This document shows positions 42,545 to 50,606 of a stretch of DNA of 56,356 bases, piece by piece; the stretch's first letter is position 1; the number at the start of each line of letters is the position of its first letter. The stretch covers positions 1 to 56,356 of the forward strand of contig JAIBBS010000035.1 of assembly GCA_019694555.1 (NCBI GenBank), given 5' to 3'. Origin of the DNA: Nannocystaceae bacterium. Its GTDB lineage: Bacteria; Myxococcota_A; Polyangia; Nannocystales; Nannocystaceae. The notes beneath the pieces are model-generated. The model did not search any database. It was not told the DNA's origin and saw only the letters and a program-made list of their open reading frames with translations. Position numbers and translations under genes: made by a program.

Positions 42545-44470
42545 TCACTCGGCCGCGTTGGCGGCGGGTCGATCGTCTTGCAGCTTCGCCAGCAGCTCGG
42601 CGCCGGTGGTCTGGATCTCGTCGAGCAGGTGGCGGCACCGCGGCTCCGCGCGCACGAGGTAGCGACGCAGCACGTCGGCACGCTCGGGGTGCTTGCGGCT
42701 CTGCTCGAGCAGGATCTCGCACACCGCCACGTCGGTCAGCATCCGCGTGAGACGCTCGGCGTGCAGCATCGCGTAGGCGAAGTCGCGCTTGGGGTTCCAG
42801 TCCTCGAGGAACGCGTGGCGCCACTGCGACAGCGGCTTGTCGGACAGCGAGCGGAACTTGTCGGTCGCGGTCTTGCGCACCAGGAACTGCTGCGCGTCGA
42901 GGGCGAGGTGCTGCAGCTTGGCCACGCGGCGCTCGAGCGGGTCGCGGGCCGAGAGGCTGCGCCAGCGCGCCTGCGCCAGCCGCTTCACGAACTCCTGCGG
43001 CGCCTTCATGATCGCGCCCAGCGCGTCCTTCATCGCCATCAGCGACTGGATCTGGCTGGTGCCCTCGTACACCGGCATCACCAGCGCGTCGCGCAGCAGC
43101 TTCTCCGCGCCGTACTCCTGCATGTAGCCGTTGCCGCCGTGGATCTGCATGTTGCGGCGGGCCATCTCGACCGCCTTCTCGGCCGCGAGGTACTTGAGCA
43201 GCGGCGTGACGCGGCGGGCGTTGGCCTTGTGCTGCTTGGCACGGCGCTCGAGCTGCTTGGTCTCGAGCTCACCCTTGCCGCCGATGCGGCTGGCGAACAG
43301 CTCGTACTTGGTCGCGAGCTCCTCGTGGTAGCCGCCGTACATCGCCAGCGCGCGGATGGCCTGGATGTCGGTGCGCATCTCGTCGAGCATGTCCGCGACC
43401 ATCTCGTGGCGATCGATGGTCTTGCCCATCGACGGTCGCTGCGCGGCGTAGTCGCGGGCCATGCGGTAGGCGGCCTCGCACACGCCCAGCGACTCGAAGC
43501 CGACCCCGAGCCGCGCGTTGTTCATCAGCGTGAGCATGTACTTGAAGCCCTCGCCGCGCTGGCCCAGCAGGAACGCGGGCGAGCGATCGAAGGTCAGCGC
43601 GGTGGTGCACGAGCCGTGGTGGCCGAGCTTCTCCTCGATGCGGTCGATGGTCACGGTGCGGTGGCGGCGGCCGTGCTCGTCCTCGTGCCACGCCGGCACC
43701 AGGAAGAACGACAGGCCACCGAGGCCCGCGAGCGGATCGTCGGCGCCGTGGCCCGTGGCGGGCTCCGTCCGCGCGATGACGAAGTGATACTTGCCGTGGC
43801 CCGAGGTGATGAAGATCTTCTGCCCGGTCACGAACCAGTTGCCGTGCTCGTCCTGCTCACCCACGGTGCGCAGCGCGGCCATGTCGCTGCCGGCGTCGGG
43901 CTCGGTGATGCACATCGTGCCCCACGCGTCGCCGCGCGCAACCTCTTCGATGGCGTCCTGGAAGCGGGTCTTGGTGATGGTCGCGCCGTCGAACTCGGTC
44001 GAGCCCTCGCGAATGGAGAAGATCAGCATCGCCAGCGCGATGCCGCCGTGGAAGCTGTGGTGCGCGGTGATCGACACGTCGGCGCGCGCGAACAGCTCGG
44101 TGTTGATGAAGTACAGCAGCAGCGGCGAGTTCATGCCGCCGAGCTCGCGCGGCACGCACAGCCAGTGCAGGTCGAGCGCCTTGATCTGATCGAAGATCGC
44201 CTGCATGCGCTTGGGCACCACTGCCTCGCCCTTGTCGAGGTGGATGCCCTCGCGGTCGACCACCAGGCCCGCGGGCGCCACGTCCTGCGCCACGAAGGTG
44301 CCGACCATCTGCGCCATCTGGCGGTAGCCGTCCACGGTCTCGGCCAGACTGGCGGCACCGGCCTCGCCACCGGCGAGGTCACGCTCGGTCGCGCGGACCA
44401 GCGGACCCCAGTCGATGCCCTTGTCGAAGTAGTACTGCAGGTCGTCGTTGTCGTCGAAGTAGTTGGCCAC
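42545..44470 (-). CDS. fadE5: Acyl-CoA dehydrogenase, FadE5-like, with C-terminal extension
   Basis: A 641-aa protein, longer than the 380 aa of short ACADs. It has the order of FadE5-type enzymes: MCITEPDAGSDMAALRT (about 190, FAD/substrate), FVTGQKIFITSGHG, the variable region, GVGFESLGVCEAAYRMARDYA, and the catalytic Glu in MPVYEGTSQIQSLM (about 470). About 160 residues of extra helical C-terminal domain follow. It introduces the trans-2 double bond into acyl-CoA and passes electrons to ETF. Start is GTG (44470) with GAGGA 4 nt before it. It is the first enzyme gene of the operon, 52 nt downstream of tetR. Confidence 0.9.
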   Translation of the reverse strand: MANYFDDNDDLQYYFDKGIDWGPLVRATERDLAGGEAGAASLAETVDGYRQMAQMVGTFVAQDVAPAGLVVDREGIHLDKGEAVVPKRMQAIFDQIKALDLHWLCVPRELGGMNSPLLLYFINTELFARADVSITAHHSFHGGIALAMLIFSIREGSTEFDGATITKTRFQDAIEEVARGDAWGTMCITEPDAGSDMAALRTVGEQDEHGNWFVTGQKIFITSGHGKYHFVIARTEPATGHGADDPLAGLGGLSFFLVPAWHEDEHGRRHRTVTIDRIEEKLGHHGSCTTALTFDRSPAFLLGQRGEGFKYMLTLMNNARLGVGFESLGVCEAAYRMARDYAAQRPSMGKTIDRHEMVADMLDEMRTDIQAIRALAMYGGYHEELATKYELFASRIGGKGELETKQLERRAKQHKANARRVTPLLKYLAAEKAVEMARRNMQIHGGNGYMQEYGAEKLLRDALVMPVYEGTSQIQSLMAMKDALGAIMKAPQEFVKRLAQARWRSLSARDPLERRVAKLQHLALDAQQFLVRKTATDKFRSLSDKPLSQWRHAFLEDWNPKRDFAYAMLHAERLTRMLTDVAVCEILLEQSRKHPERADVLRRYLVRAEPRCRHLLDEIQTTGAELLAKLQDDRPAANAAE

Positions 44471-44488
44471 GGGGTCCTCGTTGATGGG

Positions 44489-44504
44489 GCGGCCTGCGGG
44501 CCGC
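44489..44504. terminator. Small hairpin between tetR and the acyl-CoA dehydrogenase gene
   Basis: GCGGCC (44489-44494) pairs with GGCCGC (44499-44504) over a TGCG loop, in the 52-nt gap. It could lower read-through from tetR into the operon, or be chance in such GC-rich DNA. Confidence 0.3.
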
Positions 44505-44522
44505 GAGCTCGGTGGAGATCGA

Positions 44523-45194
44523 TCAGGCGCCGCCGGCGATCGCCGGTCGTGCGCGTGCGGGCGCCGGTGCGGGCCCGGTCTCGAACAGGCTGGACTTGGC
44601 CACGCGCAGCATCTCGCGCAGCAGTCGTTCGCTCGGGTCGTGCTCCTCGGGCGCCTGGGCGAGCACGCGCGAGATGCTGATGTGGGTCGCGAAGCCGCAC
44701 AGCACCAGGTTGATGACCTGCGCGACGTAGGCCTCGGGATCCACGTCGGCGCGGACGCGGCCCTGTTCCTGGCCCTTGCGGATGTAGTCGCAGACGATCT
44801 TCGACCACGGCTGCACGCGCATCGCCACCAGCGGCGCGACCTCCTCGGGGCGGTCGAGCAGCTCGCGCAGCAGCAGGCGCGCGCGGTCGGGGTCCTCGCG
44901 GAAGAACGTCAACGCCTCGGTCGCGATGGCGTCGAACTGCTCGGGTCCCGCGGTCGCGGCACGGAGGATCCGCGGCACCGCGTGGTTCCAGTGCGCGAGC
45001 ATCTGCTCGAGCACGCCGCGGCGCAGATCGTCCTTCGAAGGGAAGTGGTAGAGCAGCGACGGCTTGCGGATGCCGACGGCCTTCGCGATGTCCCGCAGCG
45101 ACGCGCCGACGAAACCGTGGCGCGCGAACAGCTTGGTCGCGTGGTCGAGGATGCGCTGGGCGACGTCCCGCTTGTTGCGTTCCAAGGGCGGCAT
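44523..45194 (-). CDS. TetR-family regulator, probably of the fatty-acid operon
   Basis: A 223-aa protein. The HTH is at residues 10-58: ILDHATKLFARHGFVGASLRDIAKAVGIRKPSLLYHFPSKDDL, a typical TetR pattern. The remainder is the all-helical ligand and dimerisation domain. Placed first in an operon with acyl-CoA dehydrogenase, hydratase, reductase and thiolase, it probably senses an acyl-CoA or fatty acid and represses the unit. A palindrome CTACC-N4-GGTAG lies 51 nt upstream of its start (45245-45258), the likely operator. The last 30 residues are Pro/Ala-rich and beyond the domain. Confidence 0.87.
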   Translation of the reverse strand: MPPLERNKRDVAQRILDHATKLFARHGFVGASLRDIAKAVGIRKPSLLYHFPSKDDLRRGVLEQMLAHWNHAVPRILRAATAGPEQFDAIATEALTFFREDPDRARLLLRELLDRPEEVAPLVAMRVQPWSKIVCDYIRKGQEQGRVRADVDPEAYVAQVINLVLCGFATHISISRVLAQAPEEHDPSERLLREMLRVAKSSLFETGPAPAPARARPAIAGGA

Positions 45195-45244
45195 GGTGAG
45201 GACGGGCGGGCAGAGCCTAGCCTACCCCGCGGACAGCCGTCTCT

Positions 45245-45258
45245 CTACCACTCGGTAG
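45245..45258. promoter_or_regulatory. Candidate TetR operator upstream of tetR
   Basis: An inverted repeat CTACC-ACTC-GGTAG, 14 bp, in an otherwise unstructured upstream region. Size and position fit a TetR-dimer site controlling the tetR-fadE5-htdX-fabG4-fadA2 unit. Binding is inference. Confidence 0.5.
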
Positions 45259-45290
45259 GCACATCGGCAAGCGCCAGGTCGCTGCCAAGG

Positions 45291-45318
45291 GCCACGCTGG
45301 CGCCGTTGCCAGCGTGGC
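45291..45318 (-). terminator. Strong hairpin behind the Cys-repeat lipoprotein gene
   Basis: GCCACGCTGG (45291-45300) and CCAGCGTGGC (45309-45318) form a perfect 10-bp stem with an 8-nt loop. It lies 64 nt past the stop of the gene at 45382-46140 and isolates it from the divergent promoter of tetR. There is no T-run. Confidence 0.6.
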
Positions 45319-45381
45319 GGCCCCGTCCGCTCGTCGACCGTGGTCCGGGGCCGGGCGCGCGGCCCGGCGCGGAACCGAGCC

Positions 45382-46140
45382 TCAGCCCGGGCAGTCGGCG
45401 AGGTTGCAGGCCTGCACGTCCGCGTGGGGCGAGGGGCACTCGACCGGCTCGCGCCCGTCGCAGCTCAGCGAACAGCCCGCGCCGGTGCAGCGACAGCTCG
45501 CGGTGTCGTCGCAGGCGAGCGCGCACGGACGTCCGTCGGTGCACGCGAGATCGCACGACGCACTCTGCGAGCAGGTCAACGCGCACTCGCTCGCGTCGTC
45601 GCACGACACCGCGCACGAGGCCGTGCCCGTGCAGCTCTGTGCGCAGACGCCTGCGCCGGCACACGCGGTGAGGCACTGCGCGGTGTCGATGCACTCGACG
45701 TCGCAGCGTCCGGCGTCGGCGCAGTCGAGCGCGCACGTGGCCGACCCGTCGCAGCGCGGCGAGCACTCACCGGTGCCGCCGCAGCCGAGGCTGCAGCCCG
45801 CGGTGTCGCGACACGCGAGCGCACACGACTCGCCCGACTCGCAGCCCATCTCGCAGCTGGCGGTGTTGTTGCACTCGACGTCGCACGAGCGGTCGCCACA
45901 CTGTGTCGCGCACTCGTCGACGGCGCCGCACGTGCAGCTGCCCGCGGCGTCGAGCCCGTCGAGGCAGTCCGCCGACGAGGCACCGTCGTCGACGTCGCCA
46001 CCACCGGACGCGCCACCGTCGGCCGCCGTCGTCGGCGAGAGCCCGACCGGCGCCGCGCCGGCGTGGTTGTCGTCGCAGCCTGCGAGGCTCGCGAGCAGCA
46101 GCGCCGCGAGACCGCGGTGCAGCACATCGAGGCGGGCCAT
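45382..46140 (-). CDS. Lipoprotein made of Cys-x3-Cys decapeptide repeats
   Basis: A 252-aa protein. Signal MARLDVLHRGLAALLLASLAGC (lipobox LAGC), a Gly/Asp/Ser linker to about 55, and then about 150 residues built of a ten-residue unit C-x3-C-x5 (for instance CEMGCESGES, CALACRDTAG, CSLGCGGTGE, CAVSCDDASE). I count 14 regular units plus an altered last one (CRCTGAGCSLSC). With about 30 cysteines it should form a disulfide-braced solenoid or bind metal. I know no named family with this repeat. It follows the gene at 46143 by 2 nt, so the two are cotranscribed. Confidence 0.82.
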   Translation of the reverse strand: MARLDVLHRGLAALLLASLAGCDDNHAGAAPVGLSPTTAADGGASGGGDVDDGASSADCLDGLDAAGSCTCGAVDECATQCGDRSCDVECNNTASCEMGCESGESCALACRDTAGCSLGCGGTGECSPRCDGSATCALDCADAGRCDVECIDTAQCLTACAGAGVCAQSCTGTASCAVSCDDASECALTCSQSASCDLACTDGRPCALACDDTASCRCTGAGCSLSCDGREPVECPSPHADVQACNLADCPG

Positions 46141-46142
46141 GG

Positions 46143-46997
46143 TCACTGACCTCCGTGCGGCGGGGTGTTCGACGGGCCGTCGGGCGGGCACGCGACGTAG
46201 CCACCACCGCCGGCGATGTCGGAGACCACGGTGAGATCGGCGGTGCCGCTGATGATCAGCTGCTTGCCCAGCGCCGAGCCGCGGAACCCCTGGGTGCCGG
46301 CGAAGCGCACGGTCGCCCTGGGCGCGTAGATCTGCATCGCGGTCGAGCCACCGCCGTTGAGCTTGATCTCCGAGCTCGAGCTCGAGATCACGGTGAGCGA
46401 GCCGCCGCCGTGGCAGCTGGAACCGCCGTTGAAGGTCGCGCCGCCGTCGAGATAGATGGTCGCGGTGCCGTCGACGGTGAGCTCGGACTGGCCGCTCATG
46501 CTGACGCCCGTGAAGTAGTAGTTGCCGCTGCGCAGCGTGAGGCTCTGTTGGCTGGCGAGCGTGAGCACGCCCGCGACCACCGGCGAGGTGCACTTGTTGC
46601 CCTTGGTGATGCAGGGGATCTTCGCGTTGTCGTTGTTGGTCTTGTGCGCAGTCACGTGCGCGCTGGGGTCGCTGACGGTGATGCCGGTGGCGTTCTCGAT
46701 GATCGAGCTGCCCGGGAGTCGGGTACCCGCGATCGTCACGCTGCCACCGCTGATGGCGCTGCCGTCGAGCGTGAAGTTGCCTGCGAGCGCGACCTTGGTG
46801 TTGCTGAACACGTTCGCGTACGTGCCGCTGATGTCGGGCGTGCCGCCGATGTCGACCAGGTCGAGGCCGATGAGGCCCGAGGCCATGCCCGAGAGGCAGC
46901 GGAACTCGAACTCCTCGTCGGGCTCCGCCTCGGCGACGCAGCTCGCGGTGGCGAGCGCCAGGATCAGGGACACAGGTGGGGCGTAGGGGATTCGCAT
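46143..46997 (-). CDS. Secreted beta-solenoid-like lipoprotein (DUF7305-like)
   Basis: A 284-aa protein. Signal MRIPYAPPVSLILALATASC (lipobox TASC), then AEAEPDEEFEF. The rest is rich in Gly/Ser/Thr and short strands (VALAGNFTLDGSAISGGSVTIAG, LTLRSGNYYFTGVSMSGQSELTVDG, TIYLDGGATFNGG, MQIYAPRATVRFAG), ending with GGGGYVACPPDG. This is the pattern of beta-helix surface or pilus-like proteins often labelled DUF7305. It may be an adhesin or coat element. It shares its transcript with the Cys-repeat protein downstream. Confidence 0.72.
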   Translation of the reverse strand: MRIPYAPPVSLILALATASCVAEAEPDEEFEFRCLSGMASGLIGLDLVDIGGTPDISGTYANVFSNTKVALAGNFTLDGSAISGGSVTIAGTRLPGSSIIENATGITVSDPSAHVTAHKTNNDNAKIPCITKGNKCTSPVVAGVLTLASQQSLTLRSGNYYFTGVSMSGQSELTVDGTATIYLDGGATFNGGSSCHGGGSLTVISSSSSEIKLNGGGSTAMQIYAPRATVRFAGTQGFRGSALGKQLIISGTADLTVVSDIAGGGGYVACPPDGPSNTPPHGGQ

Positions 46998-47076
46998 GGG
47001 GCCGCGCCGGACATCGGCGCGACCGATGCGGACCTCCAGCCCGCGATCGCGCGCGGGCTGGCCGCACCCGTGCGGC

Positions 47077-48567
47077 TCAGGGCTGGAACACGAACACGCC
47101 GCGCAGATCCTCGGTGCGCGAGATCGGGCTGGTCTTGTTCGGGGTCTCGCGGATCGACGTCGCGCGGAACTGGTAGTACATGCCCGGCTCGAGCGCCGGC
47201 CCGGCGTAGGCGACCTCGACCGCGTCCGAGCCGCTCACGCCCGGCACGTCGAGCACCTCCCACACCAGCGTGCCGAACGCATCGATCACGCGCAGCTCGT
47301 AGCGGTCTTCGCTCGAGTCGTCGGCCCACCGCAGCGTCGGCGGGGCCGCGACCGCCTCGGGCAGCTCCGCGCCGGGGCCGAGCACGGCCAGCGCCTCGGT
47401 GACCTTGAACGACTCTGCGACCTGCGCCGTACCGGAGGCCGGCACGGTGACCTCCTGCAGATCGGTGCCGGCGATGCCGGTGTCGGGGTCGCGCACGAGG
47501 GTGTCGTTCTCGAACGCCGCGAGCACCTGGTAGTCACCCGCGGGCACGCCCGGGATCGAGAACGCGCCCGAGACGCTGGGCGCCTCCGGGGGCGCGGGCG
47601 CACGCAGGCCCGCAGGCACGGGCCCGCGCTCGAGCGCCGGATCGAACACGCTCTTGGGCACGAGCACCACGCTGCTCGCGAGCCCACCGGCCGCGTTCAC
47701 GATGTTGATCGAACCGCTGACCGCCGCCATCTGGGCCTCGTCCTGCACCGTCGCGGTGAGCACGACGTCGTCCGCGGCGCCCGAGACTGTCGCGGCCTCG
47801 AGCGCGAGGCCGCGACGATAGCCGCGGACGGTGGTCGTGCCCGCGGGCACGTTGAAGATCACGAACGCGCCCGAGGCATCGGCGATGGTGTAGGGCGCGG
47901 GCGCCGGTCCGCCCTCGGCGACCACGAGCGTGCCGCCGGGGAGATCGGCGTCGACGCGCCCGCTGACGATCGCACCGCCGGCGCTGGGCAGCGGCAGCAG
48001 GGCGACCACGGTGGTCGCGTTGTCGATCACATGGATGGTCTCGTCGTGCTCGCCGTGCTCGTCGGTCGGCGCGCTCGCGTCCACCGGCAGCGGGGAACGG
48101 ACGCCGCCGGGAAACGGCGCGTAGTCCTGCGCCGCGCCGAAGAGGGTCCAGCGCACGTCGCTGGCGAGCTCGCCTTGGGGATCGCGGCGCGCCCGCACCG
48201 AGAGCTCGTAGTGCCCGTCGGCGTCGGTGCGCGCCGCATCGGAGATCGGCATGCCGGTCTCGTCGAGCGCCGTCACGAGTGCGCCCTCGATCGCGGCCTG
48301 CGTCTGCGCGTCGATGACCTGACCGCGCAGCTCGATGGGGGCGGCGCACAGGTAGCCGTCCGCAGTCGGCTCGCACACCAGCCCGTCTGCGCAGGGGTTG
48401 TCGGCGTCGGCGGACGCTGCCGGTTCGCAGGCTTCGGCGGCGCCGGGCTTCTCCGAGGCATCGAGCTCCTCGTCCTTGCACGCCGGTGCGACGACCAGCC
48501 ACATCGCGACGAGCTGCAGCGGTGCGCGTCGCCCGGAACGCGAACAAAGGGTGCCTGCGAATGCCAT
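47077..48567 (-). CDS. Lipoprotein with carboxypeptidase-regulatory-like (CarboxypepD_reg) domains
   Basis: A 496-aa protein. A long n-region leads to the hydrophobic stretch LQLVAMWLVVAPAC (lipobox VAPAC). After a Cys-containing start (NPCADGLVC) come several transthyretin-like beta-sandwich modules: LRGQVIDAQTQAAIEGALVTAL with TDADGHYELSV, IVSGRVDADLPGG with TIADASGAFVIFNVPAG, and VSGAFSIPGVPAGDYQVLAAF. The end resembles a fibronectin-like domain (PTLRWADDSSEDRYELRVIDA, PGMYYQFRATSI). It is probably exposed at the surface. The start could also be an internal codon nearer to the signal. 79 nt separate it from the next gene downstream. Confidence 0.8.
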   Translation of the reverse strand: MAFAGTLCSRSGRRAPLQLVAMWLVVAPACKDEELDASEKPGAAEACEPAASADADNPCADGLVCEPTADGYLCAAPIELRGQVIDAQTQAAIEGALVTALDETGMPISDAARTDADGHYELSVRARRDPQGELASDVRWTLFGAAQDYAPFPGGVRSPLPVDASAPTDEHGEHDETIHVIDNATTVVALLPLPSAGGAIVSGRVDADLPGGTLVVAEGGPAPAPYTIADASGAFVIFNVPAGTTTVRGYRRGLALEAATVSGAADDVVLTATVQDEAQMAAVSGSINIVNAAGGLASSVVLVPKSVFDPALERGPVPAGLRAPAPPEAPSVSGAFSIPGVPAGDYQVLAAFENDTLVRDPDTGIAGTDLQEVTVPASGTAQVAESFKVTEALAVLGPGAELPEAVAAPPTLRWADDSSEDRYELRVIDAFGTLVWEVLDVPGVSGSDAVEVAYAGPALEPGMYYQFRATSIRETPNKTSPISRTEDLRGVFVFQP

Positions 48568-48703
48568 CGCGGCGGTAGACCGCACGGGTCCGCCCGCTTC
48601 CAAGCCTACACCGGCTCCACACCCGCCCGGCGGCGCGCGACGGCCCCCACGGAATTCTTGCTCCGGGTTGGAAAGCGCAGCCCGGCGGGTGGTCTCAGCC
48701 TCG

Positions 48704-49669
48704 ATGCCGAACCTTCGCGATCGCGTCGCCGTCTGTCCGCGCGCATCCCTCTTCGTCCTGGGGGCGCTGCTCGCGGCCTGCCCCAAGAGCGACACCGGCG
48801 AGGGCGCCGAGTCCGGCAGCAGCGGCACCACCGGGATCGGCACCAACACCTCGGCGAGCACGAGCGCGACGACGGCGAGCACGACCGCTTCGACCACGCA
48901 GAGCGATGGCAGCGGCAGCAGCGGCGACGCGACCACGATGACGACCGATCCGAGTGCGTCGGGATCGTCCTCCGATGGCTCGGGCTCGAGCGGCACCACC
49001 GGCAACGATCCCGGTGATCCGCTCGACTGCGGCGGCGCGCAGTATGCCTGCGGCGACGGCATGGACAACGATCGCGACGGCTTCATCGACCTGATGGATC
49101 CCGAGTGCACCGGTCCCTGCGACGACGACGAGTCCTCGTTCCAGACCGGCCTGCCCGGCGACAACATGGATTGCAAGCAGGACTGCTTCTTCGACGGCAA
49201 CAGCGGTCAGGGCGACGACGGCTGCATCTGGGATCTCAAGTGCGATCCCGAGAACCCCGGCGGCAACATCGGCTGCGAATACACCGGCGGCAACAACTGC
49301 AACAACATCCCGCCCAACCAAGATCCCGCATGCGTGATGTTCTGCGAGCAGTACGTGCCGCCTGGTTGCGACTGCTTCGGCTGCTGCGAGGTGCAGACGC
49401 CCGACGGTCCGGTGCACATCTTCTTGAACTCGGGCCCGGACTGCTCGCTCGACAACCTCGACGCGTGCCAGCCGTGCACCTATCAGATCGACGACTGCGG
49501 CGTGCCCTGCGTGCCCGAGGAGTGCCAGGTGTGCTTCGGCGAGGTCGAGCCGCCCGAGGGTTGCGGCGACAACAACTGTCCCAACACCGACCCCTGCGAT
49601 CAGACCGCGGACTGTCCGACCGACTTCTTCTGCTACCTCGGCTGCTGCTACCCGCCGCCGCCGGGCTGA
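48704..49669 (+). CDS. Cys-rich lipoprotein with Ser/Thr/Gly linker
   Basis: A 321-aa protein. Signal MPNLRDRVAVCPRASLFVLGALLAAC (lipobox LAAC). A linker of about 80 Ser/Thr/Gly residues is followed by an Asp/Cys-rich domain: a calcium-type CGDGMDNDRDGFIDLMDPEC block (about 123-142) common in myxobacterial secreted proteins, then CKQDCFFDGNSGQGDDGC, CDCFGCCEV and CDQTADCPTDFFCYLGCC at the end. Disulfides and calcium binding are likely. The function is unknown. It starts 137 nt from the divergent CarboxypepD lipoprotein gene. Confidence 0.78.
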   Translation: MPNLRDRVAVCPRASLFVLGALLAACPKSDTGEGAESGSSGTTGIGTNTSASTSATTASTTASTTQSDGSGSSGDATTMTTDPSASGSSSDGSGSSGTTGNDPGDPLDCGGAQYACGDGMDNDRDGFIDLMDPECTGPCDDDESSFQTGLPGDNMDCKQDCFFDGNSGQGDDGCIWDLKCDPENPGGNIGCEYTGGNNCNNIPPNQDPACVMFCEQYVPPGCDCFGCCEVQTPDGPVHIFLNSGPDCSLDNLDACQPCTYQIDDCGVPCVPEECQVCFGEVEPPEGCGDNNCPNTDPCDQTADCPTDFFCYLGCCYPPPPG

Positions 49670-49696
49670 CGCGGGCTCGGGCGCACGTCGGCGCGG

Positions 49697-50548
49697 TTGC
49701 GCGCGCGCGGGCCTCCATGGCAAAACCGTGGCCCGGTGCTCGCCTGGCTCGCGCTGCTGTTCGTCCTCGGCGAGGTTCGATCGAGCAGCGCGCAGGTCGA
49801 CGCCAGCACCGTCGAGGTCGCGCTCGAGCTGCGATCGGGCAAGGCCGCGGCGCCGTGGACGGTCGAGATCAGCGACGGCGAAGGCACCGCCGAGGTCCGT
49901 GCGGTGCTGCGGCACGAGTACGGCCGCGAGGTCACCCGCAGCTTCGCGCTGGCCTCGACGACCACCGAGGAGCGCAGCCGCGAGCTCGCCGCGGCGCTGT
50001 CGCTGGTGATCGATCAGCAGCCACCGGTCGAGCGACCGCCCACGGTGCGGCCGCCACCGCTGCCGCGCAAGCCGCAGGGATGGCTGACGTTGGGCTTTCG
50101 CGTCGCGGCCGGACGGCCCGCGCACGTGACCGGCGGCCCCAGCGTCCGCGGCGGCGTCGCGTGGCGCCACGTGCAGGTGCTGGGCTCGCTCGCGACCGTA
50201 CACGCCCGTCGCGGTGATCTTGCGATCGACGGCTTCCGCCTCGGTGGCGGCGCGGCCTTCGGTGCGCCCGTAGGCCGGTGGTGGCTGGGCGGCGACGTGG
50301 TGCCGCACGTGCAGCTGTTGGTCGCTCGGGATCGCGGCCGCGATCGCGGACTGTCCTCGGTGACCGAAGTGGCAGGCCTGGCGATGCTCCACCACCGCAA
50401 CCTGGTGGTCGCACTGCGGGCCGGCGTCGAGCTCACCGCGCCGCCGGTGCGCGCGGCCGGCGAGGGCGACGCGCTGCGGCTGGGCACGCTGCGCTTCCTC
50501 GCGGGCATCGAGGTGGGCCTGCGCCTGCCCCCACGTTCACGCACGTAG
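49697..50548 (+). CDS. Hypothetical envelope protein, probable partner of the sigma factor gene
   Basis: A 283-aa protein from a TTG start; GTG 49736 inside the signal is the alternative. The hydrophobic stretch VLAWLALLFVLGEVRSSSAQ looks like a signal peptide. Residues 40-110 form a soluble part (VEVALELRSGK, TVEISDGEGTAEV), a Pro-rich hinge follows (PPVERPPTVRPPPLP), and the last 160 residues alternate like outer-membrane strands (GWLTLGFRVAAG, VRGGVAWRHVQVLGSLATVH, GRWWLGGDVVPHVQLLV, LVVALRAGVELTAP, FLAGIEVGLRLPP). I do not recognise the family. The ECF sigma gene begins 59 nt behind, so a stress-sensing unit is possible. Confidence 0.65.
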   Translation: MRARGPPWQNRGPVLAWLALLFVLGEVRSSSAQVDASTVEVALELRSGKAAAPWTVEISDGEGTAEVRAVLRHEYGREVTRSFALASTTTEERSRELAAALSLVIDQQPPVERPPTVRPPPLPRKPQGWLTLGFRVAAGRPAHVTGGPSVRGGVAWRHVQVLGSLATVHARRGDLAIDGFRLGGGAAFGAPVGRWWLGGDVVPHVQLLVARDRGRDRGLSSVTEVAGLAMLHHRNLVVALRAGVELTAPPVRAAGEGDALRLGTLRFLAGIEVGLRLPPRSRT

Positions 50549-50606
50549 GCCCGTCGTCGCGGGGGGTTGGATTGCGAGCCTCGGGGGCGGTCCAAGTCCT
50601 CGAGCC

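Noticed and set aside
46369..46387. Palindromic GAGCTC and CTCGAG run as a regulatory site
   Set aside because: It lies inside the coding region of the beta-solenoid protein and encodes a Ser/Glu run; Glu-Leu codons produce this pattern throughout the window.
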